DNA of 64,000 nt from Marinobacter goseongensis (GCF_023156235.1 NZ_JAKZAI010000003.1:186001-250000); one strand, 5' to 3'. Numbered from the stretch's first letter, positions 18,091-29,945 are shown. Translations and numbers: made by a program. The notes: a model not told the origin generated them from the letters alone.

Positions 18091-18880
18091 AGTGGATCTT
18101 TTCTCCGCTGTCGAGATTCATCATTGTCAACGCCCCACCCCAGACACAGCCGGTATCCAGCCCGATAAAACGGTCACTGCCGGTGTTGCCCTCCAATGAC
18201 GCCCAGTGCCCGAAGATCACACGAACGTCATCGCTGCGAGGGTATTCAAACCAGGGGGCAAAGCCGGCGGGTGCGCTGTCGGCCGACTCCTTGGTGGTCA
18301 GTTCCAGGCGGCCATCCTCGGCGATAAAACGCATGCGGGTAAAGTAATTGGTGATCACCCGCCAGCGCTCCATACCGGTGAGCCCAGGCGCCCAACGCTC
18401 CGGCTGGTTGCCGTACATGTGTGTAAAGTATTCCTGTGCCCGGTCATCGGCAATGACCGCCTCCACCTCGCCGGCATTGGCCAGTGCCTGCTCGACGCTC
18501 CACACGTGAGGCAGCCCGGCATGGGCCATCAGCAGGCGACGACCGGGGTCATAGACACAGAGCTTCTGCTGACGCAGCCAGGCCACCAGCCGGTCATGAT
18601 CGGGGGCGTCGAGTATACCCTCGAGGGTATCCTTCCGGCGGGTCTGGTGTCCGCCCAGCGCGACTGCCAGCAGGTGCAGGTCGTGGTTGCCGAGCACCAC
18701 CTCGGCCGAACTGCCAAGGCTCTCGATATAGCGCAGCGTTTCCAGGGACGATGGCCCACGGTTGATCAGATCGCCCGCCACCCAGAGTCGATCCCGGGAG
18801 GGCGAGAAATCCACTCTGGCGAGTACCTCCCGCAGGCGGTCGTAGCAGCCCTGAATATCGCCGATGGCGTACTCAGCCAT
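18080..18880 (-). CDS. apaH: Symmetrical diadenosine tetraphosphatase ApaH
   Basis: Hydrolyses Ap4A to two ADP and can decap Np4-capped RNA. The 266-residue calcineurin-type phosphatase has GDIQGC (8-13), AGDLINRGP and [13 protein letters not shown] metal motifs, and HAGLPHVWS and GHWASLEG blocks. The ATG at 18880 gives the usual MAEYAIGD start and has GGAG six bases before it; an in-frame ATG two codons upstream leaves no space for a ribosome site. It overlaps the end of ksgA by 8 bases. The apaG gene commonly found between these two is absent. Confidence 0.94.
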   Translation of the reverse strand: MAEYAIGDIQGCYDRLREVLARVDFSPSRDRLWVAGDLINRGPSSLETLRYIESLGSSAEVVLGNHDLHLLAVALGGHQTRRKDTLEGILDAPDHDRLVAWLRQQKLCVYDPGRRLLMAHAGLPHVWSVEQALANAGEVEAVIADDRAQEYFTHMYGNQPERWAPGLTGMERWRVITNYFTRMRFIAEDGRLELTTKESADSAPAGFAPWFEYPRSDDVRVIFGHWASLEGNTGSDRFIGLDTGCVWGGALTMMNLDSGEKIHCDC

Positions 18881-19703
18881 GGTCATCTCCGCTGGCCGCA
18901 GCGCTGCCGGACTTGCGATCCACCAGGCTGTCGGCGATTGCCACGTAATCCGCCAGTGACAGGTTCTCCGGACGCAGACCGTCATTGATACCCAGGTGCT
19001 GCAACTGTTCCACGGTGACCAGCCCGGCCAGGGCCTTGCGCAGGGTTTTGCGGCGGGCGTTGAACGCTGTGCGTACCACCGCCTGCAAGGTCTCGAGGTC
19101 CTTTGCCGGGTGCGGCAGGGTCTGGTGGGGCACCAGCCGGACAATGGCGGAATCCACTTTCGGTGCCGGCCGGAACGCGCCCGGACCCACCTCGAACAAC
19201 GGCTGAACCTTGCAGAAGTACTGGGTCATGATACCCAGGCGACCGTAGTTGTTGTCACCCGGCACCGCGCCCATGCGCTGCACCACTTCTTTCTGCAACA
19301 TGAAATGCATGTCCTGCACCACCCCGGCCTGGCTCAGCAGGTGGAAAATCAGGGGCGTGGAAATGTTGTAGGGCAAGTTACCGATAATGCGCAGCGGTTT
19401 GTCCGACACCAGTTGGCGGAAATCAAACTTCAGCGCGTCCGCCTCGTGGATGCGGAATTCCGGGTAGTTGAAGAATTTGGTGCGCAGCACCGGAATGAGG
19501 TCACGGTCCAGTTCCACCACCTGCAGGGCCGGGTTGACCGCGAGAATTTCTTCGGTGATGGCGCCAAGGCCCGGACCAATTTCGACGATGGTGTCGTCGG
19601 CTTTCGGATGGATCGCACGCACAATGCGCTCGATCACGCCGGGGTCCTGGAGGAAATTCTGACCGAAGCGTTTTCTGGCCTGGTGGCCGGGTTTGTTGCT
19701 CAC
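18873..19703 (-). CDS. ksgA: 16S rRNA A1518/A1519 dimethyltransferase (KsgA/RsmA)
   Basis: Dimethylates two adjacent adenosines near the 3' end of 16S rRNA in late 30S assembly. The 276-residue Rossmann methyltransferase has the start [13 protein letters not shown] motif [14 protein letters not shown], the acidic ELDRDL and the catalytic NLPYNIS. The C-terminal domain is complete. It overlaps pdxA by four bases (ATGA) and apaH by eight, so the block is translationally coupled. Confidence 0.96.
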   Translation of the reverse strand: MSNKPGHQARKRFGQNFLQDPGVIERIVRAIHPKADDTIVEIGPGLGAITEEILAVNPALQVVELDRDLIPVLRTKFFNYPEFRIHEADALKFDFRQLVSDKPLRIIGNLPYNISTPLIFHLLSQAGVVQDMHFMLQKEVVQRMGAVPGDNNYGRLGIMTQYFCKVQPLFEVGPGAFRPAPKVDSAIVRLVPHQTLPHPAKDLETLQAVVRTAFNARRKTLRKALAGLVTVEQLQHLGINDGLRPENLSLADYVAIADSLVDRKSGSAAASGDDHG

Positions 19704-20695
19704 TCTGACTCTCTCTTGTGTCGGGCCATCTGCTCACCCACCCGAATGGCGGTATGCAGGCTGCCAGCGTCCGCCTTACCGGTGCCGGCGAGATCCAGGG
19801 CCGTACCATGGTCCACCGAAGTACGCACAATCGGCAACCCGAGGGTAACGTTCACGGCGCGACCGAAACCCTGGAATTTCAGCACCGGCAGGCCCTGATC
19901 GTGGTACATGGCAAGCACAGCATCGGCGTTGTCCAGCCAGTGAGGTGTAAACAGGGTGTCTGCTGGCAGTGGGCCGGTCAGGGTGATGCCCTCGCTCCGG
20001 AGAACGTCCAGTGCCGGCTCGATCACCTCCAGCTCTTCCCGACCCAGATGCCCGCCTTCACCCGCGTGAGGGTTGAGGCCCGCCACCAGAATGCGCGGAT
20101 TCGCGAGTCCGAAGTAGGTCTGCAGATCCTGGTTGAGAATGCGGGCGACCTGCATCAGCCGCTGGGGCGTGATGGCGGCGGACACGTCCTTCAGCGGAAG
20201 GTGAGTGGTCACCAGCGCCACCCGCAGTTCCTCGGTGGCCAGCATCATCACCACACGCTCGACACCACACAACGCCTGAAGAAATTCGGTGTGGCCGCTG
20301 AAGGCAATGCCGGCGTCGTTGATCACGCCCTTGTGCACCGGGGCGGTGACCATGCCGTCAAAAAGCCCGTCGAGGCAGCCCTGTGCGGCAATGCGCAGGG
20401 TGTCGAGCACATACGGGCTGTTACCGGCATCGAGTTGCCCGGCAACGGTGTTCACCACACCGTCCACGTTGTAAACCGACAGCTGCCCGGGCGCCGTGAC
20501 TGCCTGCTCTCCGGGCTGCCACGGCATGAACATCACATCCATGCCCAGCTGCCGGGCGCGGGCTGCCAACAGGGCCTGACTGGCTACCACCACAATGCCG
20601 GTTGTTCGCGCCTCCAGCGCCAGCTGCAGGCACAGTTCGGGGCCGATGCCCGCCGGCTCACCGGCCGTCAGAGCCAGGGTGACCGTATCGGTCAT
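19700..20695 (-). CDS. pdxA: 4-hydroxythreonine-4-phosphate dehydrogenase PdxA
   Basis: Oxidises 4-phosphohydroxy-L-threonine in de novo pyridoxal phosphate synthesis. The 331-residue protein has [16 protein letters not shown] at the N-terminus and metal-binding His in [22 protein letters not shown] and [17 protein letters not shown]. It overlaps surA upstream and ksgA downstream by four bases each, as in the classical surA-pdxA-ksgA order of gammaproteobacteria. Confidence 0.96.
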   Translation of the reverse strand: MTDTVTLALTAGEPAGIGPELCLQLALEARTTGIVVVASQALLAARARQLGMDVMFMPWQPGEQAVTAPGQLSVYNVDGVVNTVAGQLDAGNSPYVLDTLRIAAQGCLDGLFDGMVTAPVHKGVINDAGIAFSGHTEFLQALCGVERVVMMLATEELRVALVTTHLPLKDVSAAITPQRLMQVARILNQDLQTYFGLANPRILVAGLNPHAGEGGHLGREELEVIEPALDVLRSEGITLTGPLPADTLFTPHWLDNADAVLAMYHDQGLPVLKFQGFGRAVNVTLGLPIVRTSVDHGTALDLAGTGKADAGSLHTAIRVGEQMARHKRESE

Positions 20696-22026
20696 GATGT
20701 TCCGGCGTCCTCGTTGTTGTCCGCGTATTCACCCTTGAATTCCACAAAGGCCTCGGCGCGGATCTCACGCAACCAGTTCTGCAGCTCGGTGTCGAACTTG
20801 CGGCGATAGATGGCCTGGCGCGCCTCGGATTCCCGGACCTCGCCGCTGATGTCTTTCTGGCGGCGCTCCCGCACTTCCAGAATGTGCCAGCCGAACTGGG
20901 AGCGGAAGGGACCTTTCAGCTCGCCCACACGGGCTTCCTGCATGGCCTGCTCGAATTCCGGCACCATCTGGCCCGGGCTGACCCAGCCGAGGTTGCCACC
21001 ATCGGAGCCAGAGACCGGATCGTCCGAGTATTCCTTTGCAAGAGCGGCAAAATTACCGCCGTCACGAATTTCTGCAGTCAGATCACGAATGGTGGCTTCC
21101 GCGTCGGCATCCGACACGGTTTCAGTTGCGCGGATGAGGATGTGGCGAACCCGGGATTGCTCAATGACCTGTTCACCGTCGCCGCCGCGACGGTCCTGTA
21201 CCATCACCAGGTGAAAGCCACTGTTGTTGCCCAAGACCTCGGACGGCACACCGGGCTCCAGGTCCGGCACCACCGATTCCAGCAACGACGGCAGCTGACT
21301 GCGACTGCGCCATCCCATATCGCCCCCTTCAAGGGCATTGGCGGCATCGGACTCGGCAACCGCCACCTCGCGGAAATCCCGGCCCGCCGCAATCTCGGCG
21401 CGCAGGCGCTCGGCTTTTTCCCGGGCAGCGGCAACCGAGGCGTCGTCACTGGGGTTGGCCACTTCGACGTAGATGTAGGACAACCGATATTCCTCATTGC
21501 TCGGTTCCCGGGACGCCAACGCCTGCAGGTAATTCTCAACTTCGCGGTCAGTGACCCGCACGCGGTTTCCGACCTGACGCTGCTGCACCCGGCTGGCCAG
21601 CATCTCGTTACGGATCTGCTCGCGAGCCTCGCGGTAACTGACGCCCTCGGCCACCAACTCTTTCTCGAATTGCTCGAGGCTCAGATTGTTTCGCCGGGCA
21701 ATGCCTGCCATGGTCTCATTCAGCTCGTTGTCGCTGATGCGCATGCCTGCGCGATCGGCCATCTGCAGCTGGATCGACTCGGTAATCAGCTGCTCTAGCA
21801 CGCGCTCTTCCAGAATCTCCCGGGGCGGCAGACCGGTGCCCTGGGACTGAAGCCGGCCCACAATGCTGCCAATCCGGTTCTCCAGCTCGGTCTGCAGAAT
21901 AACGTCGTCATCCACAATGGCCACCACCCGGTCCAGCGGCTGGCGTTCGGCCTGCACCATCGAGGCCATCATCGCGGCCATCAGGACCAGGAATGTTCTT
22001 GCACACTGGCGAAGGTTCGCCTTCAT
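20692..22026 (-). CDS. surA: Periplasmic chaperone and peptidyl-prolyl isomerase SurA
   Basis: Escorts outer-membrane proteins, including LptD, to the BAM complex. The 444-residue precursor has a signal peptide (about 1-27, VLMAAMMASMVQA), the long N-terminal chaperone helices (VAIVDDDVILQTELENRI), two parvulin domains (around 165-270 with RHILIRATETVSDADA opening the second) and a C-terminal helix. The ATG at 22026 follows AGAGGTG and starts the signal peptide; the upstream open extension has no such features. It lies 52 bases after lptD. Confidence 0.95.
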   Translation of the reverse strand: MKANLRQCARTFLVLMAAMMASMVQAERQPLDRVVAIVDDDVILQTELENRIGSIVGRLQSQGTGLPPREILEERVLEQLITESIQLQMADRAGMRISDNELNETMAGIARRNNLSLEQFEKELVAEGVSYREAREQIRNEMLASRVQQRQVGNRVRVTDREVENYLQALASREPSNEEYRLSYIYVEVANPSDDASVAAAREKAERLRAEIAAGRDFREVAVAESDAANALEGGDMGWRSRSQLPSLLESVVPDLEPGVPSEVLGNNSGFHLVMVQDRRGGDGEQVIEQSRVRHILIRATETVSDADAEATIRDLTAEIRDGGNFAALAKEYSDDPVSGSDGGNLGWVSPGQMVPEFEQAMQEARVGELKGPFRSQFGWHILEVRERRQKDISGEVRESEARQAIYRRKFDTELQNWLREIRAEAFVEFKGEYADNNEDAGTS

Positions 22027-22078
22027 AGTCACCTCTGATAGATCAACATTCGTTCTGCGGAACACCGGCAGCACCGGC

Positions 22079-24526
22079 TCAGTCATAGCCGCTCGTCGCG
22101 CCACCAAAACGGCGGCGTTCCCGCTCATCAAATCCGTATATGGCTTCGGAAATCCGGTCCGAAGAGCCGCCACTGCCACCCAGCCCCTTGAGCTGGATCT
22201 GGAACAGCACACGGCTTTCGAGTTCCTGATCGTCGGTCAGGGCGTTCTGATGAACCACCTGAACGCTCCAGCAACAGTTATTGTATTCGATGCCGGCCAG
22301 GGAGCCGACGGTACGATCCAGCTGTGAATCCCATACCCAGCGTCCGATCAGACTAACACGGTCTGTGACAGGAAAAACTGCCCCGATATCCGACTGTTCC
22401 AGTTCATTACGGCTATAGGTGTGGCCGAGCGTGGCCAGGTAGCGGTAATTCTCGGAGTGGAAGATCAGCTGACTGCGGCCTTCCTCGGTTTGCTGGGTGT
22501 CCGGGTCCCACAGCCCGGAACTGCGGATTTCAAGATTTTCCAGAGGTCGCAACAGCACTTCACCGGCCAGCGGCGAGTCGCTGCGATCGTCGGCGCCCAC
22601 CCCCATCAGGGTTACCTCGCGGTCATCGTAGTAGTGGACCTGGCCAATGCTGAAGCGCGCGCGCTCGGCACCGGTGAGCAGATCGTTGAACCGGCTCGTC
22701 AGGGCCACCGTCAGCTGATTGGCATCGCCGACCCGGTCACCACCGGTGAAGCGGTTACGGCGGAACAGCTGATCAAAGCTGAACGACCGCAGCGCTGAAT
22801 CGAAATCCGGAATGTCTTCCTGGTCAGCGTCGGCATCGGCCCAGGCGTAGTAGAGTCGCGGTTCCAGTGTCTGGTTATAGGGGATGTTGAACAGCGTTGC
22901 CTGACGGTCGAAATACAATCCGGAATCCCACTCGAACACCGGCACCGAGCGATCAAACCCGGCGCTGCCCAGGTCATAGTCCTCAAGTTCGTAGCGGGTG
23001 TAATCCAGGCTGACCGACGGGCGGGCAAAGCCCCACAGCGCGCCCATCGGCAGCGCCACTTCCGGGATAGCCCGCAAGCGCTGACCGTTGGCACGGTCAA
23101 GTCCGGTCAGCTCGGCATTATCACGATAGAAATAGGTGTACTGGCTTTCCAGATTGGCCTCCACCGGCCCCAGATCGGTGGTCATGCCATAGATGACCTC
23201 CGGTAACTGGGCGTAGGGACGATTACGTTCCGCGATGCGGTCGGTGATGGTCTGGTAGCCGTTCAGATAGGCCTCGAAGTACTGGGACGAATCCTGATAA
23301 CGGGTGCCGCCGCGACGCTGCAAATGGGTGGCCCGATCGATTTCCAGCGTCTGGTTCAGATCACTGAGGTAATCGTCATCGCTGACCACCGAATAATCAC
23401 CGTAGGCCGACCAGCCACCACCGAACCCGGCACGGGTGGTGAAGTCCAGCGCCCAGCGCTCACCGTCTTCCCCGGGGAATTCGTTCTGGTACTCCAGGTC
23501 GTTACTGATGTAACCGAGCTGCAATACCGACTCGCCCCAACGGCTCAGATAGCGGCCTTCCGCCTCGTTAAACAATCCGCGACCGTGAATGTACTGGGGC
23601 GTCAGAGTGGCGTCGTAGTGGGGCGCCAGATTCAGATAATACGGCAGCGAGAGAAACGCGCCACTGCCGGCATTGGAGGTGCCGAAAGAGGGATAGAGAA
23701 ACCCGGTCTTGCGGCGATCGTCAATGGGAAAGCTGGCGTAGGGCCAGTAGAACACCGGTACGTCCTTGACCTGCAATCGGACGTGCCTGGCGGTGCCAAA
23801 GCCCTCGCCCTGATCCAGATGAATGTCCGACGCCACGATGGACCAGTCGTTCTGACCCGGCGCACAGGTGGTAAGTGCCCCCTCACTGATCAGCACCTGA
23901 TCCTCGGCAATCCGCGACAGCCGGCCGGCAGAGCCACGCATTTCCGCATCATGAAGCAGGAAGGTGGCGGTGTTGATGTCGAATCGCCCGCTGTTCACGT
24001 CGTAATCCGCCTGCTCACCGGTCAACAGAAAGGCCTCGCCCCGACTGACCAGTGGCCCGTCAACCGCCACCCTGCCGCCCACCTGATCGTAGCGCGCCTC
24101 GGAACCGGTTACGGTGAACCGGCCCTGGCGCATCCGCACGTCACCCTGCAGGAAAAGTTCCGAATCCAGCTCATAGCGGGCGCTCAGGCCGCTGGCTTCC
24201 AGAGGCTGATCCGCGTCCGGCGTGCCACCGAACAGGCCACCACGGCTGCCTCCATCCACCACCGGCATGGACATCTCCGATGGCAGATAACCACCGTCGC
24301 AGAACGCCGGCAAGGTGTTGCGTACCGACTCCGGCAATTCCGAGCGTGGCCGCCAGTCCATCTCGGCGGCGGTGGGCGCGTCTTGCGCGACCACAACAGA
24401 CGCGGGCCACCATGACAAAGACAGAGTGAGCACGACACCCGTCCGCCACCCGGGCACCCGGGACCGTCTCCGTGGGCACCACAACCGGTTAGCCGGTGAC
24501 TGCAGGTTCCTTACTAGCGCTGGCAC
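22079..24526 (-). CDS. lptD: LPS-assembly outer-membrane protein LptD
   Basis: Inserts lipopolysaccharide into the outer leaflet with LptE. The 815-residue precursor has a signal peptide (hydrophobic TGVVLTLSLSWWPASVVVAQ), a periplasmic LptA-like beta-jellyroll (about 110-240) and a C-terminal barrel. The four disulfide cysteines are conserved: Cys76 (FCDGGYL), one in TTCAPGQND, and the adjacent pair in NNCCWSVQV. The start is GTG at 24526 with AGGAA ten bases upstream. It heads the run lptD-surA-pdxA-ksgA-apaH-DUF423-thiS-thiG. Confidence 0.95.
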   Translation of the reverse strand: MPALVRNLQSPANRLWCPRRRSRVPGWRTGVVLTLSLSWWPASVVVAQDAPTAAEMDWRPRSELPESVRNTLPAFCDGGYLPSEMSMPVVDGGSRGGLFGGTPDADQPLEASGLSARYELDSELFLQGDVRMRQGRFTVTGSEARYDQVGGRVAVDGPLVSRGEAFLLTGEQADYDVNSGRFDINTATFLLHDAEMRGSAGRLSRIAEDQVLISEGALTTCAPGQNDWSIVASDIHLDQGEGFGTARHVRLQVKDVPVFYWPYASFPIDDRRKTGFLYPSFGTSNAGSGAFLSLPYYLNLAPHYDATLTPQYIHGRGLFNEAEGRYLSRWGESVLQLGYISNDLEYQNEFPGEDGERWALDFTTRAGFGGGWSAYGDYSVVSDDDYLSDLNQTLEIDRATHLQRRGGTRYQDSSQYFEAYLNGYQTITDRIAERNRPYAQLPEVIYGMTTDLGPVEANLESQYTYFYRDNAELTGLDRANGQRLRAIPEVALPMGALWGFARPSVSLDYTRYELEDYDLGSAGFDRSVPVFEWDSGLYFDRQATLFNIPYNQTLEPRLYYAWADADADQEDIPDFDSALRSFSFDQLFRRNRFTGGDRVGDANQLTVALTSRFNDLLTGAERARFSIGQVHYYDDREVTLMGVGADDRSDSPLAGEVLLRPLENLEIRSSGLWDPDTQQTEEGRSQLIFHSENYRYLATLGHTYSRNELEQSDIGAVFPVTDRVSLIGRWVWDSQLDRTVGSLAGIEYNNCCWSVQVVHQNALTDDQELESRVLFQIQLKGLGGSGGSSDRISEAIYGFDERERRRFGGATSGYD

Positions 24527-24582
24527 GGTGATCGGGTTCCTGTGGCAATGACTTTCGGGTTCAGAGAATTGAACAGCGGCCT

Positions 24583-24611
24583 AGTTTACACGGCACCTTC
24601 TACCTTGTTAA
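24583..24611 (-). promoter_or_regulatory. Candidate lptD promoter
   Basis: On the minus strand TTAACA (24611-24606) and TAAACT (24588-24583) are separated by 17 bases, placing a start about 50 bases before the lptD GTG. The -35 element lies inside the first 22-bp repeat. Confidence 0.4.
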
Positions 24612-24688
24612 CGGAAACTCGGTACCTTGTTAACGGAAACCCGACACCTTATGGAAAGAAACGCTGCACCTTTTTGCCGGAAACCCCA
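24601..24688. repeat. Four tandem 22-bp imperfect repeats in the lptD-amgK divergent region
   Basis: Units start at 24601, 24623, 24645 and 24667. The first two are 20/22 identical (TACCTTGTTAACGGAAAC core); the last two are degenerate but keep ACCTT at the start and GAAAC near position 14-18. A 22-base period is two helical turns, so equal faces of the DNA are presented, as in arrays of regulator sites. Nothing else is recognised in this 264-base gap apart from the lptD promoter candidate. Confidence 0.65.
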
Positions 24689-24790
24689 CTTTGCTGCGAA
24701 ACCGATTTACCCTCTCCATGGGGATCTGCTAACTTTCTGCACTATCAGCCCACACGCAACATTCATTCGCTCAGGATAGCCAGCCGTTCC

Positions 24791-26496
<1,706 letters not shown>

Positions 26497-26500
26497 ACCG

Positions 26501-27253
26501 ATGGCAACCAACACCCGCGACACCACATTGCCGGCCCGCATCGAGGCTGAATTTTCGGACCTGCTGCAGGAACTGAGCGCCTGCGGCCACCAGGCCAACG
26601 AACTGATTCTGCGCACCAGCCTACCCCACTGGTGCCGCCGCAGCCTGTTCTTCTTCCTGGGTTACATTGCCAAATCGGAAGGCCGGGTGACCGAGGCCGA
26701 CATCGGGTTTGCCGAAGCCATGATGAAAACCCTCAAACTGTCGATGCGCCAGCGCCGCAAGGCCATCCACTGGTTCCAGAAGGGCAAGAATGCGGAGAAC
26801 ATGCCGACCCTGAAGGCCCTGGGCCTGAAGCTGACCCACTACCTGTGGCCGTCACCGGCCCTGCGAGTCGCCATCTGCCTGTGCCATGCCGCCCAGCTCC
26901 AGGGTCGGCCCGCAAAGCCCCGGCGCTATCGCTGCGAGGACGCCATTGACCAGATCGGACTGCCGATCCGTGTCAGTGACGACATACTGGAAAGCTATGC
27001 CTCCAAGGTGTGGATCACTCAGCCGGAAAGTCGGCCGCCACCCAGCAGTTACGAGCAGGCCTGCCAGCTGCTCGGGGTAACCCGGCGCGAGTCCTTTGAT
27101 GCAATCAAGCGGGCTTACCGCAAAAAAGTGTCGGAATCCCATCCGGACAAGCTGGCGCAGCAAACCCTCAACGCCGCGGAGCGTGCCCGCGCCAAGGACC
27201 GTCTGCTGCGTTACCAGCAGGCGTGGGAACTGATCAAGCGCCACCACAACTGA
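26501..27253 (+). CDS. DjlA-like TerB/J-domain co-chaperone
   Basis: A 250-residue protein with a TerB-like helical domain (about 40-150, SEGRVTEADIGFAEAMMKTLKLS) and a C-terminal J domain (about 180-250) with HPDK in SESHPDKLAQQ. DjlA proteins stimulate DnaK at the inner membrane, but this one lacks the usual N-terminal membrane helix, so it is probably cytosolic. It follows murU by four bases, the same neighbourhood as djlA in pseudomonads. Confidence 0.82.
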   Translation: MATNTRDTTLPARIEAEFSDLLQELSACGHQANELILRTSLPHWCRRSLFFFLGYIAKSEGRVTEADIGFAEAMMKTLKLSMRQRRKAIHWFQKGKNAENMPTLKALGLKLTHYLWPSPALRVAICLCHAAQLQGRPAKPRRYRCEDAIDQIGLPIRVSDDILESYASKVWITQPESRPPPSSYEQACQLLGVTRRESFDAIKRAYRKKVSESHPDKLAQQTLNAAERARAKDRLLRYQQAWELIKRHHN

Positions 27254-27270
27254 GGCCGCCCCGGGCAAGC

Positions 27271-28209
27271 TTACTCTGAGGTTAGCCATGACCGGATGCG
27301 TCCGGCCAGGGCATCCGCGTCGCGGGCCCCGGCCGGTGACGGGACCGCAACCGGCTGTGCCCGATAGTCACTCATCCCGGCCTTCTTCAACTGGACCGCC
27401 CACGCGCGGGCAGTTGTCCGTGCGGCGTCCTCATGGGCACTGTAAAGATGCAGCAGCGCGAGGGCGTCCGCCCCGGCCAGCAGTTCGATCAGCCCTGGCT
27501 CATCGCGGGGATAGAACCGCGGCGTCACCCACACCTGCTCGCCAGCATTGCCTTCGCGGGCATAGCGCGCCAGATGGATCGCCGCGGCACCGACACTGAC
27601 CAGCACCACGCGATCGTAGCCACGTTTCCTCAGGTTCGCAGACGCCGCCGCCAGCATTGCCTGCACCCGCTTCCAGTAATCGCTCTCCAGATCCTCCCGC
27701 TCGCCTTCATCCATCACATCGATCATCACGGACTCCGCATCTTCACCGGCATCCTGCACGGCCGACGCCTCGGCCGGGTCAGCGTTGGCCTCGTTCCAGG
27801 CCTGCTGAAGTTCGTAGGGCGGTGCCTCCAGACCCAGCGTCATAACAGCCCAGCCGCGTGAGGAGAGCCGCTTGCCCAGCCCTGCGAGCAGCTCAGAGGC
27901 CGCCGAATGCCCTTCATCCGCCAGCATCAACAGAGCGCCCTCGACCGGCAGACGCTGCTCGGGCTCGAACAGCCCCAGCGCTGTATCATCGCCCTCCAGA
28001 TCCAGCCAGACCGCATCATCCGGACGCTGGGCGGCAATCACCGCCGAGCCCAGACCGGACGAGATCATGACGCGCTGCCGCTCAGGCGGCGGCGCTTCCC
28101 CGGCGTTCTCGTCCTGCGCCAGCACAGCGCCTGCAACGCCCCAGGCCACCATCATCCACACCAGAATCCCTAACCTCTTGCTACACCAATTACTACACCA
28201 ATTGCTCAC
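27271..28209 (-). CDS. DUF3530 family periplasmic protein
   Basis: A 312-residue exported protein with a signal sequence ([22 protein letters not shown]). The mature part resembles an alpha/beta-hydrolase-like DUF3530 protein with [27 protein letters not shown] and [17 protein letters not shown]. The usual nucleophile Gly-x-Ser-x-Gly is not intact (SVGAAA), so it may be non-catalytic. The start is uncertain: GTG at 28209 puts a SNWC repeat before the signal core, and an ATG at 28155 would remove it. It converges with the DjlA gene, leaving 17 bases between them. Confidence 0.7.
   Translation of the reverse strand: MSNWCSNWCSKRLGILVWMMVAWGVAGAVLAQDENAGEAPPPERQRVMISSGLGSAVIAAQRPDDAVWLDLEGDDTALGLFEPEQRLPVEGALLMLADEGHSAASELLAGLGKRLSSRGWAVMTLGLEAPPYELQQAWNEANADPAEASAVQDAGEDAESVMIDVMDEGEREDLESDYWKRVQAMLAAASANLRKRGYDRVVLVSVGAAAIHLARYAREGNAGEQVWVTPRFYPRDEPGLIELLAGADALALLHLYSAHEDAARTTARAWAVQLKKAGMSDYRAQPVAVPSPAGARDADALAGRIRSWLTSE
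28181..28204. repeat. 12-bp tandem duplication at the start of the DUF3530 gene
   Basis: CTACACCAATTA followed by CTACACCAATTG (11 of 12 identical). In the minus-strand frame it encodes SNWC twice, just after the GTG start codon. Confidence 0.7.
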
Positions 28210-28375
28210 AGGCTCTTACTCTTTCAATGCGAAAAACCATCGCCAAACTGTTAGACTTGCAGCCTACCGGATTTGCGCAGCCCACGCCGCCCGGCACACC
28301 ATCTTCAACGTATCTGACACTGTATCCGAGAATGCACCAGAGCACGCATTACAGAGTTCACCAGAGAGAGCCGTC

Positions 28376-29062
28376 ATGAACCCGTACCTGATCGCACCAT
28401 CCATCCTGTCCGCCGACTTTGCCCGCCTGGGCGAGGAAGTCGATAACGTGCTGGCTGCCGGCGCCGATGTTGTACATTTTGATGTCATGGACAACCACTA
28501 CGTGCCCAACCTCACCATTGGGCCCATGGTGTGTGAAGCGCTGCGCAAGCACGGCGTCACCGCGCCCATCGACGTGCACCTGATGGTCTCACCGGTGGAC
28601 GACCTGATCCGCATGTTCATCGACGCCGGTGCCAGCTACATCACCTTTCACCCGGAAGCGTCCAATCACATCGACCGCTCGCTGCAACTGATTCGTGAAG
28701 GTGGTTGCCAGGCCGGCCTGGTATTCAATCCGGCCACGCCACTGCATTACATGGACCATGTCATGGACAAGCTCGACATGGTGCTGCTGATGTCGGTGAA
28801 CCCGGGCTTCGGCGGCCAGAAATTCATTCCCGGCACCCTCGATAAGCTGCGGGAAGCGCGCAAGCGCATTGACGCCAGCAACTACAACATCCGCCTGGAA
28901 ATCGACGGCGGCGTCAAAACCGACAACATTCGCGAGATCGCCGAAGCCGGCGCCGACACCTTCGTGGCCGGCTCCGCCATCTTCAACACCGACGATTACA
29001 AGGCCACCATCGACGCCATGCGCGACGAGCTGGAACAGGCCCGCAAGGTCATCAGCCAATGA
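28376..29062 (+). CDS. rpe: Ribulose-phosphate 3-epimerase
   Basis: Interconverts ribulose 5-phosphate and xylulose 5-phosphate in the pentose phosphate pathway. The 228-residue TIM barrel has [13 protein letters not shown], the metal ligands in [29 protein letters not shown] and IDGGV. The ATG at 28376 follows AGAGAG; the frame is open further upstream but without family sequence. Its stop overlaps the gph start (ATGA). Confidence 0.96.
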   Translation: MNPYLIAPSILSADFARLGEEVDNVLAAGADVVHFDVMDNHYVPNLTIGPMVCEALRKHGVTAPIDVHLMVSPVDDLIRMFIDAGASYITFHPEASNHIDRSLQLIREGGCQAGLVFNPATPLHYMDHVMDKLDMVLLMSVNPGFGGQKFIPGTLDKLREARKRIDASNYNIRLEIDGGVKTDNIREIAEAGADTFVAGSAIFNTDDYKATIDAMRDELEQARKVISQ

Positions 29063-29748
29063 GTCTGGCGGGCCTGTTCAGTGCGCGCTGGCCCGGCGTT
29101 GCCTTGTTCGATCTTGATGGCACCCTGGTGGACAGCGCACCGGATCTGGCGGCAGCGATCGACCAGATGCTGGAGCACCTGGGCCGCTCCCCGGCCGGGA
29201 TTGACCGGGTAAGGCAGTGGGTCGGCAATGGCGCCAGTGTTCTGGTGCGCCGGGCGCTGGCCGGGCAGGTGGACTGGGAACCGGCGCGACCGAAAGACGA
29301 CGCCCTGTTCAAGGACGCCCTGGCGATCTTCTATCACGCCTACGGCTCACTTAACGGACAGCACTCGGTGGTCTACGCCGGTGTCGAGGCCTGCCTTACG
29401 CATCTGAAGAATCAGGGTTGCCGGCTGGGTATTGTGACCAACAAGCCGGCACAGTTCGTGGCGCCGCTGCTGGAACAGCTGGGGCTGGCGCACTGGTTCG
29501 AGTTGTGTGTCGGCGGTGACACCCTGCCGGTAAAGAAGCCGGACCCGACGCCCCTGCTTCATGCCATGGAATCGCTGGGCGGAACCCGCGGCACCACGGT
29601 GATGGTGGGCGATTCGGCGGCCGACATAAACGCGGCCCTGGCCGCCGGCATACCCTGCGTGGCGGTTCGTTACGGCTACAACTACGGCCCCGCCGTGGAT
29701 ACCCTCGGCGCCGACGCGGTTGTTGATTCGCTGGCCGAGCTTTTGTAA
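29059..29748 (+). CDS. gph: Phosphoglycolate phosphatase (HAD family)
   Basis: Dephosphorylates 2-phosphoglycolate arising from DNA-repair ends or side reactions. The 229-residue HAD hydrolase has nucleophile Asp in [13 protein letters not shown] (17-29), motif II in GIVTNKP, the Lys in VKKPDPTPL and [15 protein letters not shown]. It is coupled to rpe by an ATGA overlap, the rpe-gph order also seen in enterobacteria and in pseudomonads next to trpE. Confidence 0.94.
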   Translation: MSLAGLFSARWPGVALFDLDGTLVDSAPDLAAAIDQMLEHLGRSPAGIDRVRQWVGNGASVLVRRALAGQVDWEPARPKDDALFKDALAIFYHAYGSLNGQHSVVYAGVEACLTHLKNQGCRLGIVTNKPAQFVAPLLEQLGLAHWFELCVGGDTLPVKKPDPTPLLHAMESLGGTRGTTVMVGDSAADINAALAAGIPCVAVRYGYNYGPAVDTLGADAVVDSLAELL

Positions 29749-29814
29749 TCTCACAAGGAACTGACATTGAGCCTTTCTTTACGGGGGATTCCTGCCGTGC
29801 AGGGACTGAATCTG

Positions 29815-29877
29815 ATGGCAGCGCGAGGCATCCTGACGACCCGCGCAACACGATGGTGGCGATGGCGCGCCGGCTGA
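29815..29877 (+). CDS. trpL: trp operon leader peptide
   Basis: A 20-codon frame with a good AGGGA site nine bases before the ATG ends in WWRWRAG, three Trp codons in four, then TGA. It lies between gph and trpE, 104 bases before trpE. Trp-codon leaders that control trpE by ribosome-mediated attenuation are known in Pseudomonas putida. Possible downstream stems include CGCCGG with CCGGCG (29869-29890 region), GACGGAC with GTCTGTC, and 29929-29945. None ends in a convincing T tract, so the exact mechanism is unclear. Confidence 0.7.
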   Translation: MAARGILTTRATRWWRWRAG

Positions 29878-29928
29878 GAATGCCCGGCGGCTGACGGACC
29901 CGCGTCTGTCGAGACCGCAGCACCTGAT

Positions 29929-29945
29929 GAGAGCCCACGGCTTTC
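29929..29945 (+). terminator. Weak candidate attenuator stem before trpE
   Basis: GAGAGCC pairs with GGCTTTC (one G-U) around CAC, 36 bases before trpE. It lacks a U tract beyond the three T in the 3' arm, so termination here would be weak. Confidence 0.3.
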
